A stretch of 64,000 nucleotides of DNA from Chaetoderma sp. LZ-2023a (taxonomy: Eukaryota > Mollusca > Caudofoveata > Chaetodermatida > Chaetodermatidae): contig CM067367.1 of the NCBI GenBank assembly GCA_034401795.1, positions 49,461,363 through 49,525,362 of the forward strand. The letters run 5' to 3'. The notes beneath the pieces are model-generated. The model saw only the letters and a list, made by a program, of their open reading frames with translations. It had not been told where the DNA came from and searched no databases. This document shows positions 1 to 11,868 of this stretch, in pieces; the stretch's first letter is position 1; every line of letters starts with the position of its first letter. A program made the position numbers and the translations under genes.

Positions 1-334
1 GTGGCAAAATTACAGTTGGGCTACATTGATTGGGACAATGTTGCCCAACCACTTATAGCCAACGCATATTATAAATGTTGCCAGTGTATTTAATAATGGT
101 ATACATATGCGTTGGGCCAACATTGGCATAACAGCAGCAAAATAAGTGTTGGGTTAGAGTTGTTGGGCCAACGTTGGGCCAATGTATATTATAAATGATA
201 TACACACGCATTGGGCCAATGTTGGGATAACAGTGGCAAATTGACAGGTGGCTTAGAGTTGTTGGGCAAGCTTTGGCCCAACACCTTAATGCCAATGTAT
301 ATAACACAATGCATACACATTAGGCCAATGCTTA
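1..334. repeat. TTGGGCCAA-rich interspersed repeat array, left block
   Basis: The motif TTGGGCCAA and variants (TTGGGCCAACG, TTGGGCCAATG, GTTGGGATAACAG) recurs about every 20-60 bp in both orientations, mixed with ATGTATATTATAAATG segments. The motif is itself nearly palindromic. A second block of the same motif lies at 4200-4375, so the two blocks bracket the Academ-like element. No coding potential is seen; the minus-strand open frame here is repeat-derived. Confidence 0.7.
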
Positions 335-3300
335 TAGACCAGTAGAAATTGACAAGAAAATAGGTTCACCCAGACATTTTAGCTAACATCCACATTTTGG
401 TGTCAGATTCTTCATATGACTGTCCTAAGTGCACACAGAAAATTCTCACAAATTCTCACTTGGGGAAACATGGCTTTTTAACCCTTATAACATGACGTGC
501 GAAATACGAAAAAACATGTATAATTTAGTAAGTATTCTGTTAACTACTCCTGAAATTAGTCTTACCGATAACTATTGGTGCTTACAGTAACCCATGCTGT
601 ATTGCCATATTTGACACACTCGCTACTTAAAATAATTTCATGTATAATGAAACCAAATGGAAAATTACAAAATTAAGCAAGACAACTCCATCCAGTTTGC
701 GAATATGTACATACGTCTGGGTGGTTTCCACCAACTAATGTCTTTTCTTGGCGCTGGCTGTAAGATCATGGAGGGGGGGCTAGATGATGTGTGGGCAACT
801 GTCTATGCTAGGAACTCTCTCCCCAAAATGATGGAGGGAAAAGCCTCCACAAATGCACCGAGGGCATGTCTCATGACAGATGCTGCATTGCATCTTCTGT
901 TAATTGAACCACAAGATGATGGATTTTTTAACGACGGTACAGCTGACAACATCTCATGTAACACATATGATGAATCTGTACTCTCAGAGTTGCAAGATGA
1001 AGACAGCGACGTTGATAATGATAGTTATAGCTCATCAAATGAACAGCCAACCGAAGACGAAATTGCTACAATGCATAAAACTCAACACCATATGGCAACA
1101 GATGACATATGGTCACAGCTACACAATCTATGTAACGAACTCATGTCACATGATATCTCACCAGATGATGTTTGTAACAATGAACATTTGCAAAATCTAT
1201 GTAAGCAAGTTTGTGATTTGAGGAAGAATATAGAAAAGTCCAGAACAGGCAAATTATCGTCTTTATTCATGGACTTTGTAGCAATTGTAAGGTTGTTCAT
1301 CAGAGCTGAACGTACTGGTGACTGGCGACTCCATCTGAAAGCTACACAGCTAATGTTGCCATTCTTTGCTGCCACTGGGCATAACAATTACACGAACTGT
1401 TGTCGCCTTTATCTTCAAGATTCTCTTGAACTATGCCCCTGCCTTGATGGGCCCATGCATGAAGGATACTTTAATGCCCGTATAAATGAAAAAGTGGATT
1501 GGAGTGGTACATGGTCGGATATGACCATTGAGCAGTGCCTTATGAGAGCTGGAAAAAGTCAAGGAGGATTGATCAACATAACACACAAGGATTCTGCTAG
1601 AACAACATGGCTCTTCACGGCACATATCATAGCACAGTATGCACATGCTCTGCGATCGTTTACTGACACATTCACGGGAACATGGTCAGAACAGCATAGG
1701 GAAATTCATCCAGCAAACATGAAACGCGATCTAGACGACATGAGGAAGCTTAAATTGTTTCTTATGGAACACAATCCTTTCACGGTTAATGAGCATCAGT
1801 TGAGAAACATTGCTATAGGATTAATTTCAGATCATCGTGTTACTGTTGATGATGCAATTAACATTCATGAGAAGTTAAATGAACGAAAGTTTGGTGATGT
1901 TATCCTAAAAAGAACAGACCAAGCTGTGACTTTTGCTGTCATGAGAAAAGTGGTCAAAGTCGGAAGCAAAGACGTTCATATGGCTTCTCAAGAACTCTAC
2001 CATCGCTTAATGTCTAGCGCCTATGTTTCCGGCCCCCTAGATAAAGGTGTATTTGAATATGAACTTGCCACAGTATGCCCAGCCCTTTTCCATCGTGATG
2101 GTACTATGAGTAAATCCCAAAGGTCACAACTGGCAAAGTACATAGTTGACATGGACACATGGACACTGCGATTGTACAGCAACTGGTCCCAGAGCCAGCA
2201 GCAAGAGTTTTTGATGGTTGCACACTTTTACATCGGATAGGTTGGCCAAAGATCGGGACGATGGAAACTGTATGTAGCTCATTTGTGTCTGTGGTTATAC
2301 ATTGTAGAATGGTTGGAGTGCCGATATGTGTAATCTTTGATAGCTATAATGCGCCAACAACAAAGGACCAAGAACAGAAGAGGCGGCGAGTTAATCAACC
2401 AGATTTCCCTGATGTGGTGGTTCAAAACAATACACCTGTTCCAGGAAACAAGGCTGGATTTTTGTCAAACACACACAATAAGCAGAGCACCATAAATTTG
2501 TTGGCAGAACATTTAACAAATGCAGGTGTTGAGGTAGAGCATGCTGGCAATGAAGGTGATGCTGATGTTGTGATCGTAAAAAAGGCATTAGAGCTGTCAC
2601 AACCAGAGCGACCCACGATAGTTGTTGCCGATGATTCGGATATTTTGATTCTGCTACTCTATCATGCAAGCATGCATGTCTTCAAATATCGTCCTACAAA
2701 CTAGGCAACAAAAGATATGCATTACAGTGGCTAAATATATTTTAGGTAGAGAGCTGTGCATGTGTCTGTCATTTGCCCACATTATGTCTGGTCGTGATAC
2801 TACATCAGCTTTGTATGGCATTGGCAAGGTAAAGCAACTTAAAAAGCTTCAGTCTTCACCAAAGTTGGGAGAGGATGTAGTTATATTTGGTGACATCTCT
2901 GCATCAAAGGAGGATGTACATGTAATTTGAGAAAAATTCATCAAATCTTTGTACAGTAGAGAGGTCGAAAAGTCAGGGGTTAGATAATCTCAGATACCTG
3001 AATGTCATTTCTTCTAAGCATGTACCAGTTGAGCGCATGCCACCAACCTGTAGAGCAGCATATTTCCATAGCCTTCCTGTACATCACCAAGTCAGTACAT
3101 GGCGCCTCCTAAAAACTGTGCTGAAGAAGGAAGAATATGGCTATAAGGTAGAAGATGGAGTAGTGTCCTCAATCATCACCGACAAGGCACCAGCACCACC
3201 AGTGCTACTTATAGATATACGATGTCAGTATATTAGCAGTACACGTTTATGTGTATCATGTAGCTACTCCAAGAAAGGCATTGCCTGTAGCATTCACTGC

Positions 3301-3681
3301 CAAAACAGCTCAAACCTTGATGAAGTATGAATCATCCGTTGTATGGTTTTATTGTATTTCCGAAGTTTATTGACAGGTTTTTGAGAGATTTACACATAAA
3401 AGTTGCTTAGTTTGTATTTATCACACAGTTTAACATTAGTTTAAAGTAATTTTCTTTTGTAAGCCCGCCGAGAATTGTCAGGTCTATCTAAATGACATAT
3501 TCCCTGAGTTTTAACCCGCATTTTGGCGGGCATTTTTAATTTGCGGTAAAAAAAATATTTCTCCAAGTGCGAATTTTTTAGAATTTTTCTGGTAGCTATT
3601 TTAGGTCATGCTGATGTAATTAAAACAAAAATTGGACTGTTAACTAAAAGGTCTGGGTCCATGTCAATTTCTACTGGACTA
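335..3681 (+). mobile_element. Academ-like DNA transposon with TIRs and TTA target duplication
   Basis: The left end reads TAGACCAGTAGAAATTGACA and the right end, reverse-complemented, reads TAGTCCAGTAGAAATTGACA. Further inward, ACCCAGAC, TTTTAG and TAACA also match between the ends (335-389 against about 3634-3681), giving imperfect TIRs of roughly 50-60 bp with small indels. TTA immediately flanks both ends (332-334 and 3682-3684), so a 3-bp target duplication is likely. Inside is a gene with an XPG/FEN1-like nuclease and a Cys-rich tail. Academ (AcademX) transposons are known to combine a transposase, an XPG nuclease, a Cys8 motif and 3-4 bp target duplications. Assignment to Academ is inferred from that combination. 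The element sits in sense orientation inside a GCLC intron. Confidence 0.6.
657..3330 (+). pseudogene. Academ-type transposase / XPG-like nuclease gene, frameshifted
   Basis: Collinear fragments lie in three frames. 657-2240 carries the N-terminal block with IRLGGFHQLMSFLGAG, which I recognise from a high-copy invertebrate protein family. 2159-2704 carries a PIN/XPG-type nuclease with VFDG near its start, then FDSYNAPTTKD, an acidic GDADVVIV segment and the metal-site motif ADDSDILILLL. 2664-2930 continues with MSGRDTTSAL. 3037-3330 carries LPPT-like and EYGYKVEDG blocks, then a Cys-rich tail (CVSCSYSKKGIACSIHC). Frame changes fall near 2160-2200 and 2690-2740, and the 2930-3037 junction is disrupted. 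These could be decay or unrecognised introns; decay is more likely because the homology blocks abut without splice consensus. The start at 657 may not be the true one, since relatives have more N-terminal sequence. Which part holds a DDE-type catalytic triad cannot be told by eye. Confidence 0.6.
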
Positions 3682-3684
3682 TTA

Positions 3685-4199
3685 GGCTACTGGACTATTG
3701 TTTGTAACTAAGATCAGTAAGTCAATTTAGCCCTATTTGCTAATTAGTTTGGATAATAGCATTTTTTAAATCTTAATTTCAAGGGCGATAACTCAGCAAC
3801 TCGGCAGCCCATTATTTTATAGATTAAGTTAAGTGTATGTAGGAATAACGCGATGGAACTTATTTTTTAGTAAGCAGTCCTTTATCTAAAGGCAATTAAG
3901 TGGTCTAAATAGTATCTCCATTCAAGATAGTATCTCCATTCAAGATACTGCTATCCTGTAATATAATTTCATTATGCATTGTGACAACCGCCATAAGAAT
4001 TTGGCAATCTACTATAAAATACCTTGCAAAGAAACTTTTGGTTTCGGCACAGTACCTTGCAAACAGGTTTAGAACATTTCTTTAAATGTGTAATTCACTG
4101 CCAATTTGCTAAATATAATGTCTATTTAAAGATAAATTTTAATAAAACTTTTTTAAAGATTTATTAAATTTTATTTTGTGCCAACCTAGACAGTCAGTG
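3685..4199. other. Intronic spacer, AT-rich
   Basis: The Academ right-end sequence CTACTGGACTATT is repeated once more at 3687-3699, right after the inferred element end. There is also a short tandem duplication of 'agtatctccattcaaga' near 3920-3955. No coding exon or RNA gene is recognised. Confidence 0.4.
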
Positions 4200-4375
4200 T
4201 TAACTAATGTTATGTGACATATGTTGGGCCAACATTGGGTGGATGCGATGGCCCAACATATTGGGTCAACGTTAAACCAATGAGCACAATGGCATTAGAA
4301 CAATGTAGACAGCCAATGTTGGGCCAACATTACAACATATGTTGGGCCAAAGTTGAGCCAACGTAGTATTGTTAT
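4200..4375. repeat. TTGGGCCAA-rich repeat array, right block
   Basis: Repeats ATGTTGGGCCAACATTGGG, TTGGGTCAACG, TGTTGGGCCAACATT and TTGGGCCAAAGTTGAGCC, the same family as the block at 1-334. It ends about 150 bp before the first visible GCLC exon. Confidence 0.65.
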
Positions 4376-4525
4376 CTGTGTAATTGTCAGATTAACAAAT
4401 AGTTTTCAGCTCAAAACAGATTACATTTTTTAATATACCAAATACATTTAGATAGTAAATTTTTATTTTACAAGTAATATCTATATATGCCATATTAAAG
4501 AATGACAATTCATTTAATAATATAG

Positions 4526-4593
4526 ATGCCGCTAGTTTGAAGCCAGAAGATGATGTGGCACTTATGTCCATAAATAGCATCATAAATGGCAGT
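4526..4593 (+). CDS. GCLC: GCLC internal exon (glutamate-cysteine ligase catalytic subunit)
   Basis: GCLC catalyses the ATP-dependent ligation of glutamate and cysteine, the rate-limiting first step of cytosolic glutathione synthesis. This 68-nt exon follows an AG acceptor (AATAATATAG) and is followed by a perfect GTAAGT donor at 4594. After two nucleotides that finish a split codon, it reads AASLKPEDDVALMSINSIIN and then GS. That matches the conserved GCLC segment of the type LAAEEYTLMSIDTIINGK about 110 residues from the C-terminus. It ends in phase 0, which joins in frame to the exon at 12550. All earlier exons lie left of the window. It is too short to appear as a conventional ORF. Identification rests on the joint match of the three exons. 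Confidence 0.85.
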
Positions 4594-5654
4594 GTAAGTA
4601 TATAAAGTTATATTTCCATAATCTTAAGTCTGAAAAATGTGTTATTAACTAGGAATAAATTCGACAGTTGTCTTCAATGTTTTTAAGATGAAATAAGTGT
4701 TGAGGCATGCATATATCGATTGCACTGGTTTGACACAAGCGGTATTTAATTATTCTCGATGTAATTATACAATCAACTCACTATTGAAACTTGGATAAGA
4801 GTTGTTAATTGCAGATTTGCATAATTCAAATAGAGTATAGCATACTAAACACCCTTAGTGCTTCTAGATAAATGATTAATTTCAAAGCATTCGTACAGAC
4901 AAGCTCTGCACTATTGTGAAACTAGTTTGACTGGAAGCTATTCTTGTCTTTGAGACAACATGTAAATATGAAATCTCAAAAGTAAAGAATTTGTCAGTTT
5001 TTTCTTCATATTCTATTGCTCTAAACGTGGTAGAAATTTTACTTTATTTCCTAGATGGTGCCGATGTAATGTTAAAATACTCAATTGCCGAAATAGCATT
5101 GGTATCTTTGTAACTAGTTGTTTGTATGACTGCATTGACACTGTAGTTTCCGGAAGTGTAACATTTGCAACACTCTGTTACGGATAAACGTAGCATAGAC
5201 TTAGATGTTATAGGATTGTTAAGTGATGATGTGTTTCTGGCTACAGCGCGATTGTTAAATTCACAAAACAATGTTTTAGTTTAACAACAAACGATGCCAT
5301 CATAAAAAAGGATGTATGATGTAATAAAGCAAAATACACACTTCCGGGTTGTGAATCATGCACAGTGACATCATACTTAGCATGTATGCATTATCTCCCT
5401 AACGAATATAAAATCCATGCTGAGATATAATGGTGCATGATGCATAATATTTAACCCTTTGAAACAGAAACACCTGGTTGGAAAATTTTGTAAACAGTTC
5501 ATGAATATGCATTTGGCAACAAGCTATTCCAGTCAATATAGTTCCAAACTATTCAAGAACTTACTATTATGAATGTCTCGAATTTGAGATTTGTGGTTTT
5601 CAGGATTGAAAGAATTATTTAATAACAATCACCTGAAATATATGACCCCCATAA

Positions 5655-5970
5655 TCTATTAAGTCATATGGATGCTGACGTCACAATACTCAGTGATGTA
5701 TCTAGCTCCTTCATGAACATTGAAAAGTCTGTACAGGTTTACGAATTGTATATCTTTTCTATTTTATAAACATTATGTTGAATATTTTGAAACTAATTTG
5801 ACTGGGCGCTGTTGCTTCCTATTCGTCAGCTTACTAGTACTGTTACCTCGGAATTCGGATTCTGAAAATTCATGGTCAAAGTATATAAATCGATCCCAAC
5901 AGGCAAGCACTGTGTGCGGAACTTACGTAGAAATGGGCATGACATACCTAGTAATGGAGCCGTCTATTTC
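5655..5970 (+). mobile_element. MITE-A relic, half palindrome
   Basis: It carries GCTGACGTCACAATACTCAG, then ACGAATTGTAT and the left palindrome arm ATGTTGAATATTTTGAAACT continuing into AATTTGACTGGGCGCTGTTG. The right arm is missing, replaced by unrelated sequence. The far-side block (TCGATCCCAACA, GTGCGGAACTTA, AGAAATGGGC) is recognisable. Confidence 0.6.
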
Positions 5971-6224
5971 TCCATCTACTCTATCAAACCATATGGTGAA
6001 ACTATTCCGATTTTCAGTATGCTGCCATCTCATAGATAGCCTCAAAACCTATAGCAATATTAATCAGATACAAGCCACAGTGCACTCCTTTGATTGTTCT
6101 ACAAATAGCATCAACATGTTTAACACCCAGCATATTTGTAGATTTATTATCAGCTATTCAGCATCTGCAACCACCACATCGGATTGTGGCCATTAACTTA
6201 ACTCTTCCCATAACTTAGCTGTGG

Positions 6225-6575
6225 TTATAATGGATTAGCTGCATGGCTATAATAAAAATCTGAATTTGTCCCATGGCATTTGCAAGGTCCATTTGCTGCA
6301 AGGTACTCTAATTGGCAAATTCTCCTTGTTTGTCTTCTACTTCTTCTTTTCATTCGCTGATCATACCGCCAGTCCTGTAAGTGACTATCGACATGATCAT
6401 AAGCGTTAAGTGCATGGATCCATGGTTTATTAGAGTGCGCCGTGCGGCCTGGAACCTCCGTCTTCAGCACTCGAGGTTTCTGTCAGGGTTACCTCACCCT
6501 TACCTCCTTTAGTCACCTCTTACGACACACAGAGGATATGGAAGGTGTATTCTAAGCCCCACCTACAGGGCCAAA
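6225..6575 (-). repeat. Dispersed repeat fragment (GTGTCGTAAGAGGTGACTAA type)
   Basis: On the minus strand the segment begins CCCTGTAGGTGGGGCTTAGA and includes GTGTCGTAAGAGGTGACTAA, a motif I associate with the 5' part of dispersed retroelements in invertebrate genomes. An 81-codon frame runs through it but ends without a recognisable domain. It could be the 5' end of a LINE or SINE; the assignment is weak. Confidence 0.3.
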
Positions 6576-9191
6576 TGTTTGTCATATCTACAGTAGCAAC
6601 TGTCCGTATCTATACATATATGTGTGAAAGTCCATGATAGATTATCATGACCAATATACATACGCACGTATTTTATTTCTATAGTGAGGTAACTAAGGAA
6701 CCGCATAATTATATAATAGAACACATTTAGGGAAATGTGACATGATACAAAAAAAATAAACGGAGAAGTGACAATGTCGTTGGTCAAATGCTAAATTTGT
6801 TGTGCTAAGCGTTGATCGAAATTGCAATCGAAATGTATTCGAATTCTTTTGGCTGCATATGGACAAAGGATCCTACAGAAATGTGTTTTACGAACTGTCT
6901 TGCATTTTCAGACACTTAGTATATAAATATTTCATTATTTCGTCTACATATGGTTTATTGTATTGGAGTACAGTATAGTGATATATAAATATGTTTGTGA
7001 AACACGGTGTAGAAGCACTATGGATGAAACAAATTTGCAAACATGCTATTTTTTGTGAACTACACTTGCCAATAAATTGGTTAATTAGATATTGATATAA
7101 GTCGATATTTCGGTAGCATATAATATTAGATGTGGAAGTTAGATTGCAACCATTAAATGCTAATGCAATCAGCTGATATCCCATGGAAAATTCTGAAATT
7201 ATGCAGATCTGGTTAGCAGGGTAATAATGTCATAGTTGAAATTAACTAAATATGGAAATTCTTTATGGGTATACATACAACAGTACTTACTGTAATTATC
7301 TAAAATACTATGTCACAGAATAACTTCTAACTTGAGAGATCCATAGTCTTTAACCATTATTCCCCAATTCATTGCCATAATGACTGTTTGGTCTCTTAAT
7401 CAAAGATGGTATTCAATGGTATTTGCAATCTCTAATCAATCAAGAACTCTGCCTTTGTTTTGCGATGTAAGTATCATTTAGATAAGGACTGACATAGGTG
7501 GTTACATTAATAATACCAGCAACCCCCTGATATGATATACCATGTGTCGACTTTTGCTTCACATAAGAGCAGTCCAGCAAACTGTTTTATCTGCACTCTT
7601 CTAAGGAAAGTGATATTAATAGCAGCAATAGAGCATCCACATTTTGTCTCTCTGGATTCTAAGATTTATGAAATATCTTATAAAATATCTTATCTACTCC
7701 TATACAGTACCTTAGTCATTCATAGATTTGATGAGTCATGCATTTCGTTCAACGTGTTTCAGAGACATAGAAATATTTGTATATCTCTTTCGATAAGATT
7801 ATCTGCCCTCTAATTCTATATTTGAGAAAAGTAATTATAAATATTTGATTGAATTGTTAAAAAGTATTCGTTGCCTTGTTACTATGTATGTATACATGTA
7901 TTATGTTATTGGATATGCCACTTAAGAATTGATATACTGTACCATGATATTTATCATGTTTTATTGTTCTCAGTGGCGATGATATACACACTGTTTTTAA
8001 AATAATTTTCTTGCATACGTCTATACATTTATAATGGGCATGTTAGCATTAGTGGGTTGGGGTGGAAACATGTGAGCGACATCTAACTTCTCTATTGTAG
8101 AGATAGCCGTATACTGAAAAGAGGTTCAACGAGACTGAAGGTGTGCCAAACTGTCCAAGCAACATCTTGGTCAGATAAGCACGAATCCAGCCTGACTGGG
8201 ACTTAGCCGCTCTCTTTGCGGAGAGAACTAAGTGGTTACCAGGCATGTATAATGGGCCGTTACCTACTGAAATTTATACTAAGAATTGTATAACCTGTTC
8301 AGAGTAGACTAGTAGGTTTCGGCTCTCATATGATGTAGAATGTTCGTCACTATAATACAAAATCTGTAACCAGGTGCTGTGCAACAATTTGTGTCTTCTA
8401 GTTAGATAGGCTTAAATGTCGCAGGACTTGAGTACTCTAACAAGACACAATCAGTATCTATCTTCATTGTGAGTAATATTTTTAGATTTTTGTCATATTT
8501 TTAGATTCCCGACACTCAGCTACAGAATAGTTTTACTTAGTATTGTGTCAGTTAGCATCAATTTTCATGTTCCATGAAATTAGAGCATCTTGAAACATGA
8601 CAGTTTTTCTTTTTAAATTATACCTCTCTTCTGGAAATGGATCATGTCATATTTTACCAGATGTGAGATAATACGGGTGTGCTCTGTACAATGCACCTTT
8701 TCTTAGATAATACACATTTCTCATCATTATCTTACTGATTACTGTGTCAATAACAATTACTCTATTTCAACATGCACAAGATGATTGTATCATAGAAATT
8801 AAATACTGTCTGAAACTGGAAGCACCAACAACGCGTATTTGTCCAGAGCTGGTTACAGATTTTGCATTTTGGTGAAGTGCATAGGTATGGTCTAAGAATA
8901 AATTCTACATAGCATGTATCGATAATTTGCATACAATTATTTAAGAATTTGTCGTTTAACGTTATATTCTACTGCAGGGCATTTATTAAGCTGTGTACTG
9001 AGCTCATGTTAGAATGTTTGCTAAGCTCATATTAGTAATAACCGTCATTTTGCATTGTTAATATGTTATTTTTGCATTCAGGACAAGAATATAGAGTATT
9101 ACAAAAGACGCCTGCATTATCGGAATTATTAGCATACGTGTTGATATAAAAAACACTTGGTTTTCTTTAAGAGAAGCATTTTTGAGCTATA

Positions 9192-10505
9192 TACGAGAGG
9201 TGTTCAGTTTATTTTGTCACAAATTTCAAATAAGTATTTAAGCAACAATAATTTATCACAAAATAATTTCATTGCAGAAGATGTTCAATTTGAGACCCAT
9301 GAGCATGATATATCAGTCTACAGCGCTTAGGCCAAGAAGAAAAGGCTTTATTGATCACGGTTTGACTTAGTGCCTTCCATTCGGTTTTGAGAGCACGTTT
9401 TAGACTGTTAAGACTTGTAACTTTCCGCTTCTGTAGACGGCGCTTGACAATCCCCCAGATACTAAAGTCCATAGGGGCAGCATCCGGCAACTTCGGCATC
9501 CATTCTTCAGGGCTAATGAATTTAACATTGTTCTGCTTTAAGTATATTAAGCTCTTTCGTGGAGTATGAGAGGAGGCACTATCTTGGTGAAAAACCATGA
9601 CCGTCTGTTTGTTCCCTGTGAATAATTTGGGAACATCATGTTTCAAAAAGGGTCTCAAAACATGTTTGATGTAATAATCAGCATTGATTTTCACATTCCG
9701 ATCAATGAATTTAAGACTGGTCTTTCCGTAATGACTAACGCCTGCCCATACCATGAAACCAGGCGCGAAACTGTCACGTTTAACAAACTTCAACTTATCC
9801 ATATCAATTTGTCCTTTCCTAACATAACAGACTCGCCGTTTTCCGTAGCTTCCACCTAGATAAAACATAGCCTCATCTGTGGTGACAAAGTTTTTCCACT
9901 TCCCCGCACACAGCTTCAGGTACAGCCTCCAGCTCCTCTTCCTCCTCTTTTCAACCTTCTCTAGGGATAGTTTATGAACCAAACATTTTTTTCTCAGTTT
10001 TGCCTTGATAACAGTTGTTTATGGTGTTATTTACGGATCCCAAACTAATTCCTAATAGATTGCTCATCTCACGTTGTGTCGGTGGGTTAATTCTTGCTAT
10101 CATTTTCTTCACTTTGTCTATCACTTGTTTTGATACTACAGTTCGTCTTCTTCTGATTTTCAACGTAGCAGATTTTCCATGTGTTAGATTCGTTAATTGT
10201 CGTTCTTTTCCGATGTTATTCTTTACGCGATAAATGGTCCTCACACTGACACTGATATTTTCTTTCAAAGGTTCATTTCTGATCAGTGACGGCGTCATTC
10301 CCCTCCTCAAATGATGGAGAATTATACCCTCCTCTCTCTCGGTTATTTTATGTCTTGGCATGTTGAAAACTTTTAACACACTAAACTAGCGTGTCGGTAA
10401 GCTCGTGGGCTTTGTAAAAAGGTATTGTGAGTCAGACAATTGACCAAAAGTATGCAGCAAGAAATCGTGCAATCTTGTGACAAAATAAACTGAACACCTC
10501 TCGTA
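9192..10505 (-). mobile_element. Tc1/mariner element, DD37D type, complete with TIRs
   Basis: The ends are perfect inverted repeats: TACGAGAGGTGTTCAGTTTA continuing through TTTTGTCACAA at 9192-9222, and its exact complement at 10475-10505. TA flanks both sides (9190-9191, 10506-10507), the expected mariner target duplication. Length is 1,314 bp. One transposase gene fills it on the minus strand, broken by a single frameshift. It lies in the large GCLC intron, antisense to the host gene. Perfectly matched TIRs with only one visible lesion suggest a fairly young insertion. Confidence 0.92.
9269..10379 (-). pseudogene. mariner-family transposase (DD37D), one frameshift
   Basis: The N-terminal part (10379 down to about 10020) starts near MPRHKITEREEGIILHHLRR and contains two helix-turn-helix-like segments, including PPTQREMSNLLGISLGSVNN, for TIR recognition. 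The C-terminal part (9982 down to 9269, another frame) carries the RNase-H-like catalytic core: the first Asp in FVTTDEAMFYL, the second in VFHQDSASSH and the third in PDAAPMDFSIWG. Counting from the second Asp to the Asp of PMD gives 37 intervening residues, so DD37D. That spacing is described for the maT group rather than DD34D mariner. The frameshift lies about 10015-10035, before a run of seven A on the coding strand. Otherwise length and motifs are complete. Confidence 0.85.
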
Positions 10506-10783
10506 TAGAACTATTATTATTAGTGTATGTACTAAGCACTACTTTTCTAATTAATATGTTTACTGTTAAGATGTTTTTGGTGCTTTAGTCAGTTCAAGCA
10601 TGTTTCCTAGCTGTCTATTGGAAAACAAGGTTGCTTTATTTATTACTTGGTTTACGGATTTTTCTAGTCAACCCTAAACAGTGCCTGACAAAATTAGAAA
10701 TAAAAACATATGCTTTAATTTTTTATTCTGTTTCCGAATTCTGTAAAAATTCGAAAGTCGGCTCCAAAATAAAATAAACTGGA

Positions 10784-11710
10784 TTGCTAAATCAATTCCG
10801 CATCATGACAAATCCCCACGTTCACTTCTTTAAGCATTTGACTTACACAACACACCCACGGGGACGGAGTCAAAGGCAAATGTCGTCTCGCACTCCGCAA
10901 TCATATGTGCAACTCACATACCAAATTTGGTTGAATTTCATTCAACAATGTCAGAGGAGTTGTGTTACAATCACTTTCATGACCCTTTGACCACCCCACC
11001 CCCATGGGGGCGGGGCCAAATGTAAATGGACTTATCCACTCCACGTTGATCTGGGTAACTCACATATCAAATTCGGTTGAATTCCGACATGTAGTCTCGG
11101 AGGAATTGCATTACAATCAATTTCTTGAACTTTTGACCCCATCCCCAACCCACCCTGGCTACGGAGCCACATGTAAATGTGCTCATCCATTCCACATTGG
11201 TATGGGTAATTCACATACCAAATTTGATTGAATTCCAGCCAATGATTTCGAATGAGTTGCATTACAATCGATTTCCAGATATTTTGACCCCACACCACCA
11301 CACCAGTCACCGTTGTGGGAGGCGACAAAAGCAAATGTGCTCATACACACCACATTGATTTGGGTAACTTGCATACCAAGTTTGGTTGAAATCGTTCAAC
11401 AGTTTCGGAGGATTTGCATAACAATCAATTTCTGAACCTGTTGACCCAATCACCAACCCAACCCTGGGGACGGGGCCAAATGTGTATGCACTCCATGTTG
11501 ATCTGGGTAACTCGCATACCAAATTTGGTTGAATTCTCTTCAATGGTTTCGGAGTAGTTGCGTTACAAGTAATATCTGCACGTTAAAATTTGACCTTTTA
11601 ACCCCTACCCAACCCCCTTCGGGCGGAGCCAAATGTAAATGGCCTCTTGTACTCCACAATCATATGGGTAACTGATATATCAACTTTGGTTGAATTTCAG
11701 AAGAGATGCA
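10784..11710. repeat. ~150-bp tandem satellite, about six units
   Basis: The landmark G-rich box followed by GCCAAATGTAAATG recurs near 10860, 11006, 11160, 11319, 11467 and 11620, a spacing of 146-159 bp. Each unit then contains CTCCACNTTGATNTGGGTAA and ACCAAATTTGGTTGAATT. Units differ by substitutions and small indels, so the array is not recently homogenised. Open frames across it on both strands are by-products. Confidence 0.85.
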
Positions 11711-11725
11711 TTGCAATCGATTCAC

Positions 11726-11732
11726 ACACACA

Positions 11733-11804
<72 letters not shown>

Positions 11805-11868
11805 CACCACCACCACCACCACCACCACCACAAACACACACGCTCGCGCGCGTGCGCACACACACACT
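11726..11868. repeat. Compound microsatellite (ACGC)n-(CCA)n-(CA)n
   Basis: About 78 bp of ACGC repeats (11726-11803) are followed by about ten CCA/ACC repeats and then CA-rich sequence with a short CGCG core. The long open frames in all phases are artefacts of the repeat. Confidence 0.95.

Larger units (their letters stand above)
4594..9191. other. GCLC intron, proximal part
   Basis: This is the first half of a 7,956-nt intron (4594-12549). It is AT-rich and holds a MITE-A relic (5655-5970) and a dispersed repeat fragment (6225-6575). Short open frames here (for example around 5044-5271, 6888-7184, 7532-7813 and 8049-8246) have no recognisable homology or codon bias, and I regard them as chance. 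Confidence 0.6.

Noticed and set aside
657-3330. Broken frames as an intact multi-exon host gene
   Set aside because: The pieces lie between matching TIRs with TTA duplications, and frames change without clear donor/acceptor pairs. A transposon gene with decay explains this better, though introns are not fully excluded.
5720-6196. 158-codon ORF
   Set aside because: Its first half translates a MITE-A hairpin arm; there is no domain or splice context.
11004-11543. Repeated open frames on both strands
   Set aside because: They follow the ~150-bp satellite period and have no homology.
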